NCBI GenBank assembly: GCA_032433595.1
Contig: JASWJB010000472.1
Span: 1 to 25,692 of the forward strand
Direction: 5' to 3'
DNA: 25,692 nt
DNA from: Conoideocrella luteorostrata
Lineage: Eukaryota > Ascomycota > Sordariomycetes > Hypocreales > Clavicipitaceae
A model generated the notes under the pieces. It was not told the DNA's origin. It saw only the letters and a list, made by a program, of their open reading frames with translations, and made no database searches. Below are positions 1 to 9,597 of the stretch, in pieces (positions within the stretch are counted from its first letter, which is position 1; each line of letters starts with the position of its first letter). Position numbers and translations under genes: made by a program.

Positions 1-13
1 TGTGAGTGTGTGA

Positions 14-44
<31 letters not shown>

Positions 45-63
45 TCCACCCGCAAGTGGGTGG
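1..63. repeat. GT/GA microsatellite followed by a small hairpin
   Basis: A run of TG dinucleotides passes directly into a run of GA (about 1-44). It is followed by a perfect 6-bp stem, CCACCC at 46-51 and GGGTGG at 58-63, with a 6-base loop. A compound dinucleotide microsatellite also ends the window. No coding signal is seen here. Such tracts are length-polymorphic, and I infer no function. Confidence 0.9.
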
Positions 64-378
64 GTAGTCGCCGTAGGGCCAAATGCCGAATGATGCGTTC
101 CGAGTTGCTAAACCTACCAATCCTGCTCGCCTTTTGCTAATAATGCATGCTGAAACAGTAAGGAGGAAAAAACGAGAGGTACAAAAAAAAAAAAAGGGAA
201 ATGAGCGATGTCAACCAGCACCCATGCAAGTTACGTTCAAAATCCCCAGTCAATGAAGGTCCAAAAACCTGTGGGCTCCGAACCGAACCTCCATATTAAT
301 TCGACCAGGTCTTTCTTTACCCGCCAGACAGGCCAATTATGACCCCCGGATAACAGCTGCGTCGCATGCTAAATGCCA
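64..378. other. Non-coding DNA downstream of the NRC-2 kinase gene
   Basis: This stretch lies 3' of the kinase stop codon at 379 (minus strand). It holds an A-run at about 181-194 and no open frame with protein-like composition. It probably contains the 3' UTR of the kinase transcript. I see no repeat or RNA gene. Confidence 0.5.
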
Positions 379-2546
379 CTATGAGGAAGCACGGACTTGC
401 TTGTTCGCTGCTAGGTGATGTATATGATGGTGGTCGTCGCCTTCGTGATGCAGCGTCACGCTGTTGAACTCGCTGAAGGGATCGCTCACTTCCGCTCCTG
501 GAGTCGCCAAGCCGCTATCCAGAGGAACGCCCTTTAGCCTAGATCCGCTGATATCAACGCTCTCGCTCTCCTTGACGTTTCGGAAGTTAATCGTGTCGAT
601 TCCCTTTGTGGGGTGGGGAATGATGGGAGGCTTCATGTGGCGGATCAAAGCCCACTGAGTTGTTCGGAAGAATGGGTGCGCCTTGATGTCGGAGGCACCG
701 GCTCGAGCTCCCAGCCTGCGGTTCTCGTCCTTGATCAACAGCTTACGAATCAAAGATTTGCAAAGACTTAAGGTTGCACGTTAGCATCAATGATTTGGAT
801 ATGGCTACCCGGGTACAACATACTTTGAGATTTGAGGGGCTCCGGCGTGATCAGGAAATGGAATGTCCTCTCGGAGAATGTTCGCAAATGTAGCATTCCT
901 ATTCTTGCCCTTGAAAGGCGTGGTGCCGTAAAGCATTTCGTAGATAAGGATACCCAACGTCCACCAATCGACAGCGCTCGTATGCCCGCTACCCTTAATA
1001 ACCTCTGGGGCAATGTACTCTTCGGTGCCGACAAAAGAGTTGGTTCGGAAGTTGGCAATACAAGACCGTGTATCAATCGTGGGCAAGGCATCTGTCCTAG
1101 CACCATTCTTACCGACAATCATAGTGGGCTTGCCGCCAGGATCAGACTGCTTTGACAAATCAAAGTCTGAAAGCATAATGTGGCCCGATTGATGAAGCAA
1201 GATGTCTGAGCAATGATATTAGGTTAGCGCGAGGGAAACAGTTGAACATGCACACACATATTGCGGGGTTCATACTCTCAGGTTTTAAATCACGATAAAT
1301 GAAGCCCATCAGATGAAGATACTCCAAGGCAGCAGTGACCTCTGCAGCATAAAACCGAGCATCGTCTTCGGGAATGCATTTGCCAGGACGTGTCTGAAGA
1401 GCCCGGAAGAACTCTCCGCCGCTGCAGTATTCCATGCACAGGTACAGATGGTCCTCGGACTGGAACGAGTGATATAACGTGACAATAAACGGATGATTGC
1501 TGGTCGCCAAAATTTCCTGCTCAGCCAAAGCTCGCTTGATCTTGTTTCGCTTAATCATCTCCTTCTTGCTCAAGACTTTCCGTTCAAATAAGTTAGTCAT
1601 CTAGGTGTTCCCTTTGAAACTAAAAATCAAACAGACATGGGATGGTTTTTTTTTCTCTTGGAGGGAGCAAGCAATACGCACCCTTCATGGCATAGAGTCT
1701 ACTGCTCTTTTTCTCTCTCACCAGATATACTTTCCCTACATCGCCCTTTCCAATAAGTTTTATCTTGTCGAAACTTGCAGGACTGACTTCAACATTGCGG
1801 ACTTTGATCGAGTTGGAGCTGTACGTCCTCCGAAAAGCTAGAGAGGTGGTAGGAGCTGGCAACGCTGACAGAACATCCTCGCTGTTGGCGGCACGACCAG
1901 GAACCTTGGACGTTTCTGGCTTGCTTTCCACCAGGGAAACGTTACCAGCGGCACTGCTTTCAAAAATGAGAGGGTCCTTGCCAAGCTCAGCGGTGGCAGG
2001 GCGCTCGGTGTTGGGCATGGCGGGCACAGATTTGTCCGCATCGCTGGCAAATAGACCTTGAGCATTGGGGGCACTAGCAACCCTCCGCAGGCGACGAGCC
2101 AGTTCCTCTTTTGTTTCGTTGGTAGTCTGATCGACAGGTATGCCATCGGGGCCGCAAACTTTCAATTTGGGAGTATCAGGCGGGCTGGGCGGCACAGAGC
2201 CCTCATTGTGATGTCGCAGGCCAGGCTGGCCTTGGTGAGCGAAATAAGGGTTCGCATGAGCAATTGGGCTCATAGCCTCTTCAAGCTGATTCCCCTCGCT
2301 AGCAACGGTGTGAGCGCGCAGTCGTCCGACGGTATTGCTGAAGAACTTGGTATGACGGGAGGGCTTCAGTCCAGGTAAATCGGACCCAGCTGCATTGCCG
2401 GAGGCAGAGGTGGTCGATGCAGAGTTGGAAGAAGCGCTTTTGTCCTTGTCGCTGCCTCCGCTAGCGGCGCTGTTCATTCGAAAGAAGTTTCGCAGGCGAT
2501 GACTCACCTGCCCGCCCGACGAACCATTCGACTTGGACGACGGCAT
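379..2546 (-). CDS. nrc-2: NRC-2-type AGC serine/threonine protein kinase, four exons
   Basis: Proposed exons on the minus strand are 2546-1682, 1575-1276, 1205-824 and 766-379 (1935 nt, 644 aa). The introns are 106, 70 and 57 bp, each with a CTAAC branch site. The first 255 or so residues are Ser/Pro/Asn-rich and low in complexity. The kinase domain begins near residue 259 with the loop [11 protein letters not shown], then the ATP-binding lysine in YAMK (about K288), YRDLKPEN (about 382-389) and DFDLSK in place of DFG. A long activation insert precedes [13 protein letters not shown] and the insert are normal for the NRC-2/Fpk1 (flippase kinase) branch of AGC kinases, which regulates membrane asymmetry and polarised growth. 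The C-terminal tail carries [17 protein letters not shown], the usual AGC extension. Neurospora nrc-2 represses entry into conidiation. The function here is inferred from family membership. The start has no in-frame rival of similar quality. Confidence 0.95.
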
Positions 2547-3127
2547 GGTGGTGGTTGTCGAAGATGGCAGCGGTGGGTGGGTAGGTAGGTGGGCGAAGGT
2601 GACACTGGGTTCGGTGACGAGAGAACGATCAATCAGTCGATGCCATGGTCCGCTGCGTTAGTCCAATGACGGTGACTATAGAAAAGACGCTGAGGAGAGC
2701 AATTTGGTGTTGAAAGTCAGAAATAAATGAAGGGCCAAGATGGAAAGGGAGATGAGATGAAAGTTTCCGGTAAAAGGTGATGGTGATTGAGGGAGATCAA
2801 CTAGTGACGGCGGTGATGCAGCGTATGGACGCGGACGGGAGGGAGACAGGGAGACTTGGCCGGTGGAGAGCGGAGGGACAAGCAGCAGTACCAACCGGAC
2901 TGGCAGGCTCAGTGCCCGTGCCAGTGGCCACGCCAGTGCTAAGGAACGGCCTTGCAGACTTCTAAAGTTGGCACTGGGGAAATGCCAGCCTGGATTTGGA
3001 TTGATGGCGCCGTCCCCTTGGGGACTAGCACGAGGCACCCGTGGGTCAACAGCCCGCCTACTGAATCCCACCGGACGGCTCGCTGCAGGCCCGGAACACT
3101 GAATAGTAGAACTGGTCCGTAGTTAGT

Positions 3128-5166
3128 TACTCCGTACACTACTCCGTAACTAGTAGCTAACTACCTGCCTACGGCTGAGTACGGAGTACCCAGGTACTCC
3201 TTTCCTTTCGGGCTTACGTGCCAGACGTCGGCTAGCACCGTCCGCAGCATTCAAGCTCTTGGTTGGTAAGCAGCACGCAGCGTCTTTCACGGCAGCAAAT
3301 TGACGCGAACATTGCATTGTTAGCATGGCAATGCCACTGCGGCGCGCCGCGGGATGGTGCGGGTAACATTGCATCGTAAAATATTTCATGCACCTGTTTG
3401 GTTCATCCAATGACCGCAAATAAATGGCTTGATCATGACTAGACATGGAACAATATTGACAAGGAGCGACTCATCTGAAGCTGGGCCGGCCCTGATACAC
3501 ACGAGCCCTTCCCGACCTCATGGAGCCATTCAGGTCAGTCATCCACACATAACAAAGCGCATTGAACGTCAGGAGAAGGAACTGTGAAGGAGTTCAAGCA
3601 ACACAGGCGTCTAAGACATAGTGCGAAGAATCGACAAAATCTGATGCCGGCCAGAAAAGTGCCGTTGGTGTTATGCAGGAATACATCTTGGTGCAACTAG
3701 CTACTCTCTGGACCTGAACGGCATTAGCATGGAAGCCAAGCCGGCTGTAACAGACAATATATCCGAAGGCTCGTCAAGCGGTACATCATGCAGACCACAG
3801 GGCAGCTTGCCCGCCAGCCAGTCCTTTTCTTTCTGTTCTCGCGTACGGAGTAGCTTTGTCTTGAACTTTGTTAGAACGCCTCGCTATTGATTGCGTGTCC
3901 AAGTGCCTGTCAATCGAGCCCCTCTCATGTCTAGCCAAAGCACGTCTATCTATCGAAACTCCGCGCCGTTCAGTCTCCATAATAGTTATCCCACTCCCCA
4001 TTACCCCGTCAATTTCAGGAGTTACGGAGTACTAGTATGTATTGACTTAATAGCAGGCTGTTCCTGCTAGTATACTCCGTACGTAGTCTGTAGTACAAGC
4101 AAGAGGGCGGTATTGCCATCGACTGAGCCCGATAATGCCATGCAGATGCACGGCACCGTGCTACGCTCATGCAGTGCTCATGCGTGCAGTGCTCATGCAG
4201 TGCTCATGCAGTACTCATGCTGTGACACTGCGTGCCCACTTTTGTGTTCACTCCTGGGACAAGCCACAACGCTTTTAACTCCGTAGCTGGCTGCCAGCAG
4301 CGGCGCGGCTGGGTGGGTCTTCGGGTCGAACAGCGTTTGTTCAAACGACGACAACAGCGAAGAAAGGCATCCCGTAGCTAGCTGCAGATGCGGCCAGTCC
4401 AACCAAAATAAAATTGTAGAGCTTGCGTGGACCGCCAATATCCAGTCAGCCAGTGTGCGCGCAGAAACGAAGTGGCCTAAGTAACTACTGACCCCATGAA
4501 TTGGGTTACTTGCCAGCCATACGGTTGGTACCCTTGAACTCTGCTTTAGCCTACGGAATCACCCTGACCAGGGCGCACATTTACTAGTGGCCCAGAAGGG
4601 CAGCTATCGCCTGTGTGACCCCATTATCAATTCACACATGCATACTCCGTACTGCGTAGGGAGTACGCTGTACGGAGTACGGAGTAGTCCCATGGAAGCC
4701 TAGCCAAGCCAAGCTCATTGACACACCTCGAAGCTTAGGCCTTCATCACCTGTCGGTTTCTTAGTTTGCTTCGTAAGCTGCCTTTCATTCCCCGCAACGC
4801 TGGAGCTATCCAGTTTCTTCAGTCCTTTCTCTGAAAATCGATAAGCTTGCCTTGGTAAAATGCAACCCTCCTTTTATCAATCGCAACTTGTCTGCCGGGA
4901 CGTTGATTACGCGAGTTCCCTACATTGCATTTGAGGTCGACGAAGCTCGAGGGGAATTGGCTTTTGGACGTAGTTTCACTCTGCCAGTCCATCCTTGACA
5001 CGGGGGCGTGGGACCCTTAACGAAGCCGGAAAAAGGATGGTCATATTTCAGCCGGGCCGGTTCCTATCAATGCCTCCTGGGACGACATTCTTGTATTCTG
5101 TACGGAGTACGGAGTCCTTCACAAACCCCAACCACCTGCAGGTGCTCCGTAGTTAACTACTCCGTA
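3128..5166. repeat. Cluster of GTACTCCGTAC-type 9-11 bp dispersed motifs
   Basis: The core 9-mer TACTCCGTA/TACGGAGTA occurs at 3128, 3140, 3180, 3844, 4023, 4073, 4643, 4671, 4678, 5101 and 5158, with near matches at 4279, 5147 and 5232. In its fuller form, GTAC-TCC-GTAC, it is an interrupted palindrome. Further single copies lie at 6830, 13855, 19320 and 23435. All are outside the coding regions called here. At random about 0.2 copies of a given 9-mer (both strands) would be expected in 25.7 kb. Confidence 0.85.
4165..4222. repeat. Tandem repeat of an 11-bp unit (GCTCATGCAGT), about five copies
   Basis: The unit GCTCATGCAGT is repeated head to tail with small changes: one copy has a 4-base insertion (GCGTGCAGT) and the last reads ACTCATGCTGT. 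It lies in gene-free DNA between the kinase and the zinc-finger gene. The pattern fits replication slippage. No coding or regulatory role is evident. Confidence 0.85.
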
Positions 5167-5505
5167 TACATGTACATAGCTACTCTAGCAGAGCCCACAG
5201 AACTGGATGGGGCCGCAGGCCCCATATACTTCACGGAGCACGGAGTGCCTGATACGAATCTGGCTCGGCCAATTATCATAAAGCCCCGAGTAGATCGGCT
5301 GTAAAGTACCTCCAATATGACGATGACAACTTCTAACGTTCTCAGCCTAATAGTTCCTGAACGTCAGAAAGCATCGGTCCCGCACACCTTTAGTCTCCGC
5401 CGTCTGCAATTTGCTCGTGCACAGGTAGAATAACTGAAAGAGATATTGTCCCTTCAGATCCGAGGGAATTTATACACGCCATATTGCTGCCATGTATAGC
5501 TAGCT

Positions 5506-6534
5506 TTATAAGTCTCCGGAAGACTCGGACGACTCAGACTCAGTGGGCATGTTCTCATCTCGCTGAATCAACAGCTTTTTTAGCTTCCGACGATTTTCTC
5601 GCCACGTAGCAAAGTCCTCCAGCTGCTGGTCCTTGATCGATGGCGTGATTTGTCGTCCATCCGGTCCCATGAGAAAATCCGGTATTGCATCTCGCGATTC
5701 GCCCGGCAGCTCGGGAGCTGTGCCACTTGTGTTGCGCGGCCCATCACCCACATGCCATCTAAGCGGGATGAAGTGTGCCTCCTCCAAGTGAGACTGCCAG
5801 TCTTGTGTGCCTTGAAGGCGTTCCGCGTGGCATTGTGCCCATTGACAGTGCTCCTTGCCGTGAATGTGAACAACATTAACGTGTTTCCGTAGCGTGTCGA
5901 GATTATGGAGCTCAGCCTTACACCCACGCCACTCACATAGAAACGCAATAAATTCCGGGTTAGCCCTGTGATAAAGCTCCTTGGGAGTTGGTGATGCTGC
6001 CTTGGGCCGCCCAGGCCTACGTTTCCAAACCAAAGGAGGGGCGTTGACGCGAGCCTGGCGAATCTGTCGAGGTGATTTCGTCCAATTTGAAGACCCATTC
6101 CCACGCCTGGTAGCATATGGCATGCCAGGTTTCCATCCTTTTGGCCTTCCTCTGCCCCTGGATGCTGGAGTTGGTGCAGATACCGAAACTGGCACTGGAG
6201 TAGATTCGGAGCCTGCTTTAGGAGATACCGCCCTAGCAGGAGGGACCGCTATGCTTGTGTTATGTTTGGCGTGTTTTGACAGCTCCCACATATGAGGTAT
6301 TGTGGTTTGAACCTGGATTTGAGACCGAACAGCCGATGTTTGATGGGTAGGTGAATTCGTGCGCACGACGGAGACCCGTGGGGTTCGCGGAGGGGAGGCT
6401 CGAGAAGTGTCTGTGATGTGCGCCTCTCTTCTGATGAGTGATATCGGTGCCCTCTGCGCTGGTGGTATTGAGGGCATAGGGGCCGAGCTTGACATTGCGC
6501 TGATTCCCATCGCTCCCCGGTCGTGGGTTGGCAT
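5506..6534 (-). CDS. AT-hook and C2H2 zinc-finger DNA-binding protein
   Basis: A single open frame of 342 codons starts at the ATG at 6534-6532. The frame extends upstream to a GTG but has no further ATG before a stop at 6612, so this is the first plausible start unless an upstream exon exists. The N-terminal 120 residues are Pro/Ser-rich. AT-hook cores RGRGRPKG (about 126-133) and RRPGRPKA (about 172-179) follow. Two C2H2-like fingers come next, C-x4-C-x12-H-x4-H (C200, C205, H218, H223) and C-x4-C-x13-H-x4-H (C230, C235, H249, H254). The C-terminus has a basic stretch (RENRRKLKKLL) and an acidic serine tail. AT-hooks contact the minor groove of AT-rich DNA, so a nuclear chromatin or transcription role is likely. 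I cannot assign an ortholog. Confidence 0.75.
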   Translation of the reverse strand: MPTHDRGAMGISAMSSSAPMPSIPPAQRAPISLIRREAHITDTSRASPPRTPRVSVVRTNSPTHQTSAVRSQIQVQTTIPHMWELSKHAKHNTSIAVPPARAVSPKAGSESTPVPVSVSAPTPASRGRGRPKGWKPGMPYATRRGNGSSNWTKSPRQIRQARVNAPPLVWKRRPGRPKAASPTPKELYHRANPEFIAFLCEWRGCKAELHNLDTLRKHVNVVHIHGKEHCQWAQCHAERLQGTQDWQSHLEEAHFIPLRWHVGDGPRNTSGTAPELPGESRDAIPDFLMGPDGRQITPSIKDQQLEDFATWRENRRKLKKLLIQRDENMPTESESSESSGDL

Positions 6535-7143
6535 GGATATGGCGTTGTCTACACGCACACGGTCTGTTGTGCTGCTGGTATGGAGATCCGTGGTTACGCG
6601 GGCCGCATGTCAACAATGCCCGTGTTTCATGAATCGCCAGGTGGGTTTATCAAGCTGATGATCCACTACGAACGGAAGCGATGTCAGAAATTCTGCGGCG
6701 TGAGGTTTGAGGGAAACTTCCGGTAAGTTGGTGCGTGCGCCGATGCAGACGTTTGTCTGGCCGCACTCTTAGTTACGGTTGTAACTAACTAGTGAGTGGG
6801 TTGGTTGGGGTGGGACAATGCCATGTCACTACTCCGTATGTAATTGTACTAAACGGGCGGCACATTAACTAGCTGAGGTGAGGTGGCAGAGTTCGCGAAT
6901 GCGAAGGCTACAAAGCATGAGAGACCAGAAATTGGCCATAATCTTAATTCAGAATGTCACAGAGGGTTGTTTTTTTGACTTATCCAATGCGTGGTGCGCC
7001 GCTGATGCCCACTGCCGCCAGCACCCCCAGGCAACACAGCATTTCGACCAAGCCATCACGACGCATCCCGCATCACCGGCAACACCAGCCCTCAATATCG
7101 GCGTCGTTCTTTGGGAGAGACAGTATAGGAAGGGCTTCCAGCC
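6535..7143. other. Intergenic DNA upstream of the zinc-finger gene
   Basis: This is the presumed promoter region of the minus-strand zinc-finger gene. One TACTCCGTA motif is at 6830. Overlapping short open frames at 6878-7163 lie on both strands, and none has a recognisable domain. Part of the right end may belong to the decayed kinase-like relic that follows, but I cannot show homology upstream of 7144. Confidence 0.4.
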
Positions 7144-7456
7144 ATGATTCTGTCGCTTGTTGAAGGGCTGCTTCCGTTCAGGCAAGTTCTGGCTTCTCCC
7201 CTAGCAGACAAGTTTGAGAGGCGGGTTGAGTCTGTGCTTCACGTCGTTTTATGTGGCATATGGGGATACAAAGCTGGACAACTTTCTAATTGTAGGTGAT
7301 AAGGTGGCACCGATCGGCCTGGAGACAGCTTCTGAGGTCGAGCCTGAGCTTCATGAAGCTTGCTATTATGTCATATCTCGACAATGGTATATCCCAGGAC
7401 AAGTCATACCTGGAAAATCGTCATGGCTGCTGGTCGATCGTCCTGTTGCCACTTGA
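7144..7456 (+). pseudogene. Frameshifted relic of a kinase-like (HGD-x3-DN) protein
   Basis: Frame 1 from 7144 reads through KFERRVESVLHVVL (about 7209-7250). The reading then continues one frame over with AYGDTKLDNFLIVGDKV and IGLETASEVEPE (about 7256-7350) before a stop at 7454-7456. The second segment looks like the catalytic core of fungal protein-kinase/aminoglycoside-phosphotransferase-fold proteins, in which HGDxKxDN is followed by a metal-binding IDLE. Here His is Tyr and the Asp is Gly (IGLE), the frame is broken, and no N-lobe is found upstream. A dead gene fragment fits best. The family call rests on motif resemblance only. The alternative is chance similarity in non-coding DNA. 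Confidence 0.45.
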
Positions 7457-8462
7457 GACTTATGTCGTGAACTCATAAGTATGCCACAATAGGGCTTTAA
7501 CGACAATGATTTTATTTTTAAGGCTTTATCGTCACTCTTAATACGTGAATTTGCTATTCCCAACTGCGACGTCCGTTCCGACTTGTCTCCTGATCATGAC
7601 GGATCCCAAGTTTCATACGACGTGTACGAGAAAGTAACTTGGGAATTGAGAATTCCATATCGTACTTCCAAACCTCAATTCAGGGGGGGTTACAAACCCG
7701 ACGCCAGTGAAATTTCGACGTAGCTCCGTAGGAACAGAAGCTACAACGACTGTCGTGCGGTCTGCACATAAGATGTGTAAGTTGTTGAAGACAAACACAG
7801 AGCGCTGGTTATATGAAATAGCTGTCAATGCTCTCTAATATCAGGACAAACCTATCCTTTTGCAGGTGGGATGAATCTATTACGTGTACATTCTGGACTG
7901 CCTGTACATTCTAGACCTGAGTATTTAACGGACTAGAGGACGTTCAGTCAGCATCTTTGCCTGGTAATGTCAAGACATGTCGTATGCTATGCTGTATGCT
8001 ATGCTGTATGCTATTACAAGTACATGGTCTACCTAGCAAACGAGGTCTGCAGTTTCGTAGTTATTTAGGTTGACAGCAAATAAATGGCTTGTAGTCTCAC
8101 AGGTTCCCATAAATTTTCAAAGTCTTGTTACTTTACACATCTGTCATCACGGCGGTCGGCACGTCGCATCTAGTCGTCATCAACCCACCTGATTGCTCAT
8201 TGCTCACATCATCCATCTGCTTTCTAATCAATTATGGCGTCGTCAACAACTAGCCCAGTTGCGCAATTACACCTCCCACCACCACTGCCACCACCACTAC
8301 TACTACCACCACCACTATCTCCTCCATATCCTGCAGAAGCAACTATAAAGTAGCCCAAAAGGCACCACACCCAATCGTTACTACCATTTACCAACAAACT
8401 CATCACCCAATTCGCCCATTTCAACCAGACGCAGCAAACACCAAACGATAAAATAAATCATC
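7457..8462. other. Intergenic DNA upstream of the SDR gene
   Basis: This is one kilobase without a supportable gene. It holds a 12-bp tandem repeat at 7983-8014 and, next to the SDR start, a triplet-rich tract of CAC/CCA/CTA at about 8275-8330. That tract is probably in the 5' UTR or promoter of the SDR gene. A reverse-strand frame through it encodes only Gly/Ser repeats and is not credible. Confidence 0.5.
7983..8014. repeat. Short tandem repeat, unit TATGCTATGCTG
   Basis: There are nearly three copies of a 12-bp unit that is itself an imperfect duplication of TATGCT. It lies between the kinase-like relic and the SDR gene. It looks like a slippage product. Confidence 0.85.
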
Positions 8463-9349
8463 ATGTCCAAATTCTACGCCATCATCGTAGGCGCCGGCTC
8501 CGGCACCGGCGCATCCGTCGCTCTCCGCTTCGCCAAATCCTACTCGGTCGTGCTTCTTGCCCGCAAATCCACAAACTACCAGCCCATTGTCGATGAGATT
8601 CGCGCCGCCGGAGGCTCGGCTTTCGGATACACCGCCGATGCCGCAGACCCTGCCTCTGTAGATACCGCCTTTTCCCAAATTGATAAGGATCTGAAGGGTG
8701 TCCAGCTGGCTGCGGCTGTGTACAATGCGAATGCTGGGTTCGCGTATAAGCCGTTTTTGGACCTGAAACCCGAGGACTTGGATACTAGCTTGAGCACTGC
8801 TACGTGAGTTCCGTCGCACTTCACCTCCGGCTCAATCGTTTTTCATTGACTAAAATTCAATTTTTATTCATCATTCAGCAACGGCCTCTTCTACTTTGCC
8901 CAAAAAGCCATACCTCGGCTTCTCGCTGCAGTTCCATCCTCCCCCCACCCTCCCAGCCTCATTGTTACCGGAGCCACCGCCTCCATCAGAGGTTCAGCCA
9001 AGTTCCTCACCTTTGCCGCTGGTAAATTCGCCCAGAGGGGCATTACCCAGTCACTTGCTAGAGAATTTGGTCCACAGGGTGTACATGTCGCTCTCGCTAT
9101 TATTGATGGTGGCATAGATACGCCGTGGGGGAAGGATCGCGTGGTAAACAATGGCGTGGAGGATGGCAAGATATCTCCCGAAGCTGTGAGTCCCTTTGTT
9201 GAATCAGAGTTGGTATTCCGATGCGTTCATCAAGCTGACTGTTCCCTAATCCATTCCAGATTGCTGAAAATTACTGGCATTTACATACCCAGCACAGGTC
9301 CGCCTTTACCCATGAATTGGACATTAGGCCATACGTGGAGAAATTCTAG
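8463..9349 (+). CDS. Atypical short-chain dehydrogenase/reductase, three exons
   Basis: Exons are 8463-8803, 8879-9185 and 9260-9349 (738 nt, 245 aa). The introns are 75 and 74 bp with GTGAGT donors. The start context is atcATGtcc. The Rossmann fold begins at residue 5. The cofactor loop G10-x3-G14-x-G16 lies in VGAGSGTGASVA, and LLARKS ends beta-2 and may favour NADP. The structural NAG motif is at N90-A91-G92. The usual catalytic Tyr-x3-Lys is replaced by F159-A-A-G-K163, and the Ser expected about 13 residues earlier is not evident. Lys163 is kept. The length is normal for classical SDRs. The fold and NAD(P) binding are well supported, but the substrate and even oxidoreductase activity are unknown. 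Its 3' end faces the end of the Mug190 gene about 250 bp away. Confidence 0.92.
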
Positions 9350-9597
9350 ACATACCTCGGATAAGGTGTGTCTACGTTGTAGTTTGTTGATCAGACCGCC
9401 ACCAATGTGGGGGAATTCTGCGGCCCATGGCCTGTCCTTGTTCGTTTATCACGTCGCATTGAATTTAGTTAGTCAGTACAGAGCCGTATTAGCGATAATT
9501 CAACTACCAAGCTACATGGAATTTGGCGCAGGATACAGCGTAATAAGCCACTAGTCAACATAAACTTATGCATACCCCGCTGGTAGGCAACGTTGTC

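Larger units (their letters stand above)
2547..5505. other. 3-kb gene-free interval with dense TACGGAGTA motifs
   Basis: The left 500 or so bases are the likely promoter and 5' UTR of the minus-strand kinase gene. The open frames here (for example 2676-3071 minus and 4193-4438 minus) have unlikely compositions, no recognisable domain and no splice continuation, so I call no gene. The interval carries at least nine exact copies of TACGGAGTA or its complement: near 3128, 3140, 3180, 3844, 4023, 4073, 4643, 4671/4678, 5101 and 5158. It also holds an 11-bp tandem repeat at 4165-4222. It could be a decayed insertion or simply a long intergenic spacer. Confidence 0.6.

Noticed and set aside
2676..3071. 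Reverse-strand open frame of 131 codons upstream of the NRC-2 gene
   Set aside because: It has low-complexity Pro/Ser/Leu composition, no domain and no splice partner, and it lies in the likely 5' UTR/promoter of the kinase.
8224..8424. Reverse-strand frame encoding Gly/Ser repeats
   Set aside because: It is a by-product of the CAC/CTA triplet tract in front of the SDR gene.
9141..9554. Forward frame of 137 codons over the SDR 3' end
   Set aside because: It reads through the last SDR intron in the wrong frame. The spliced SDR model explains the region.
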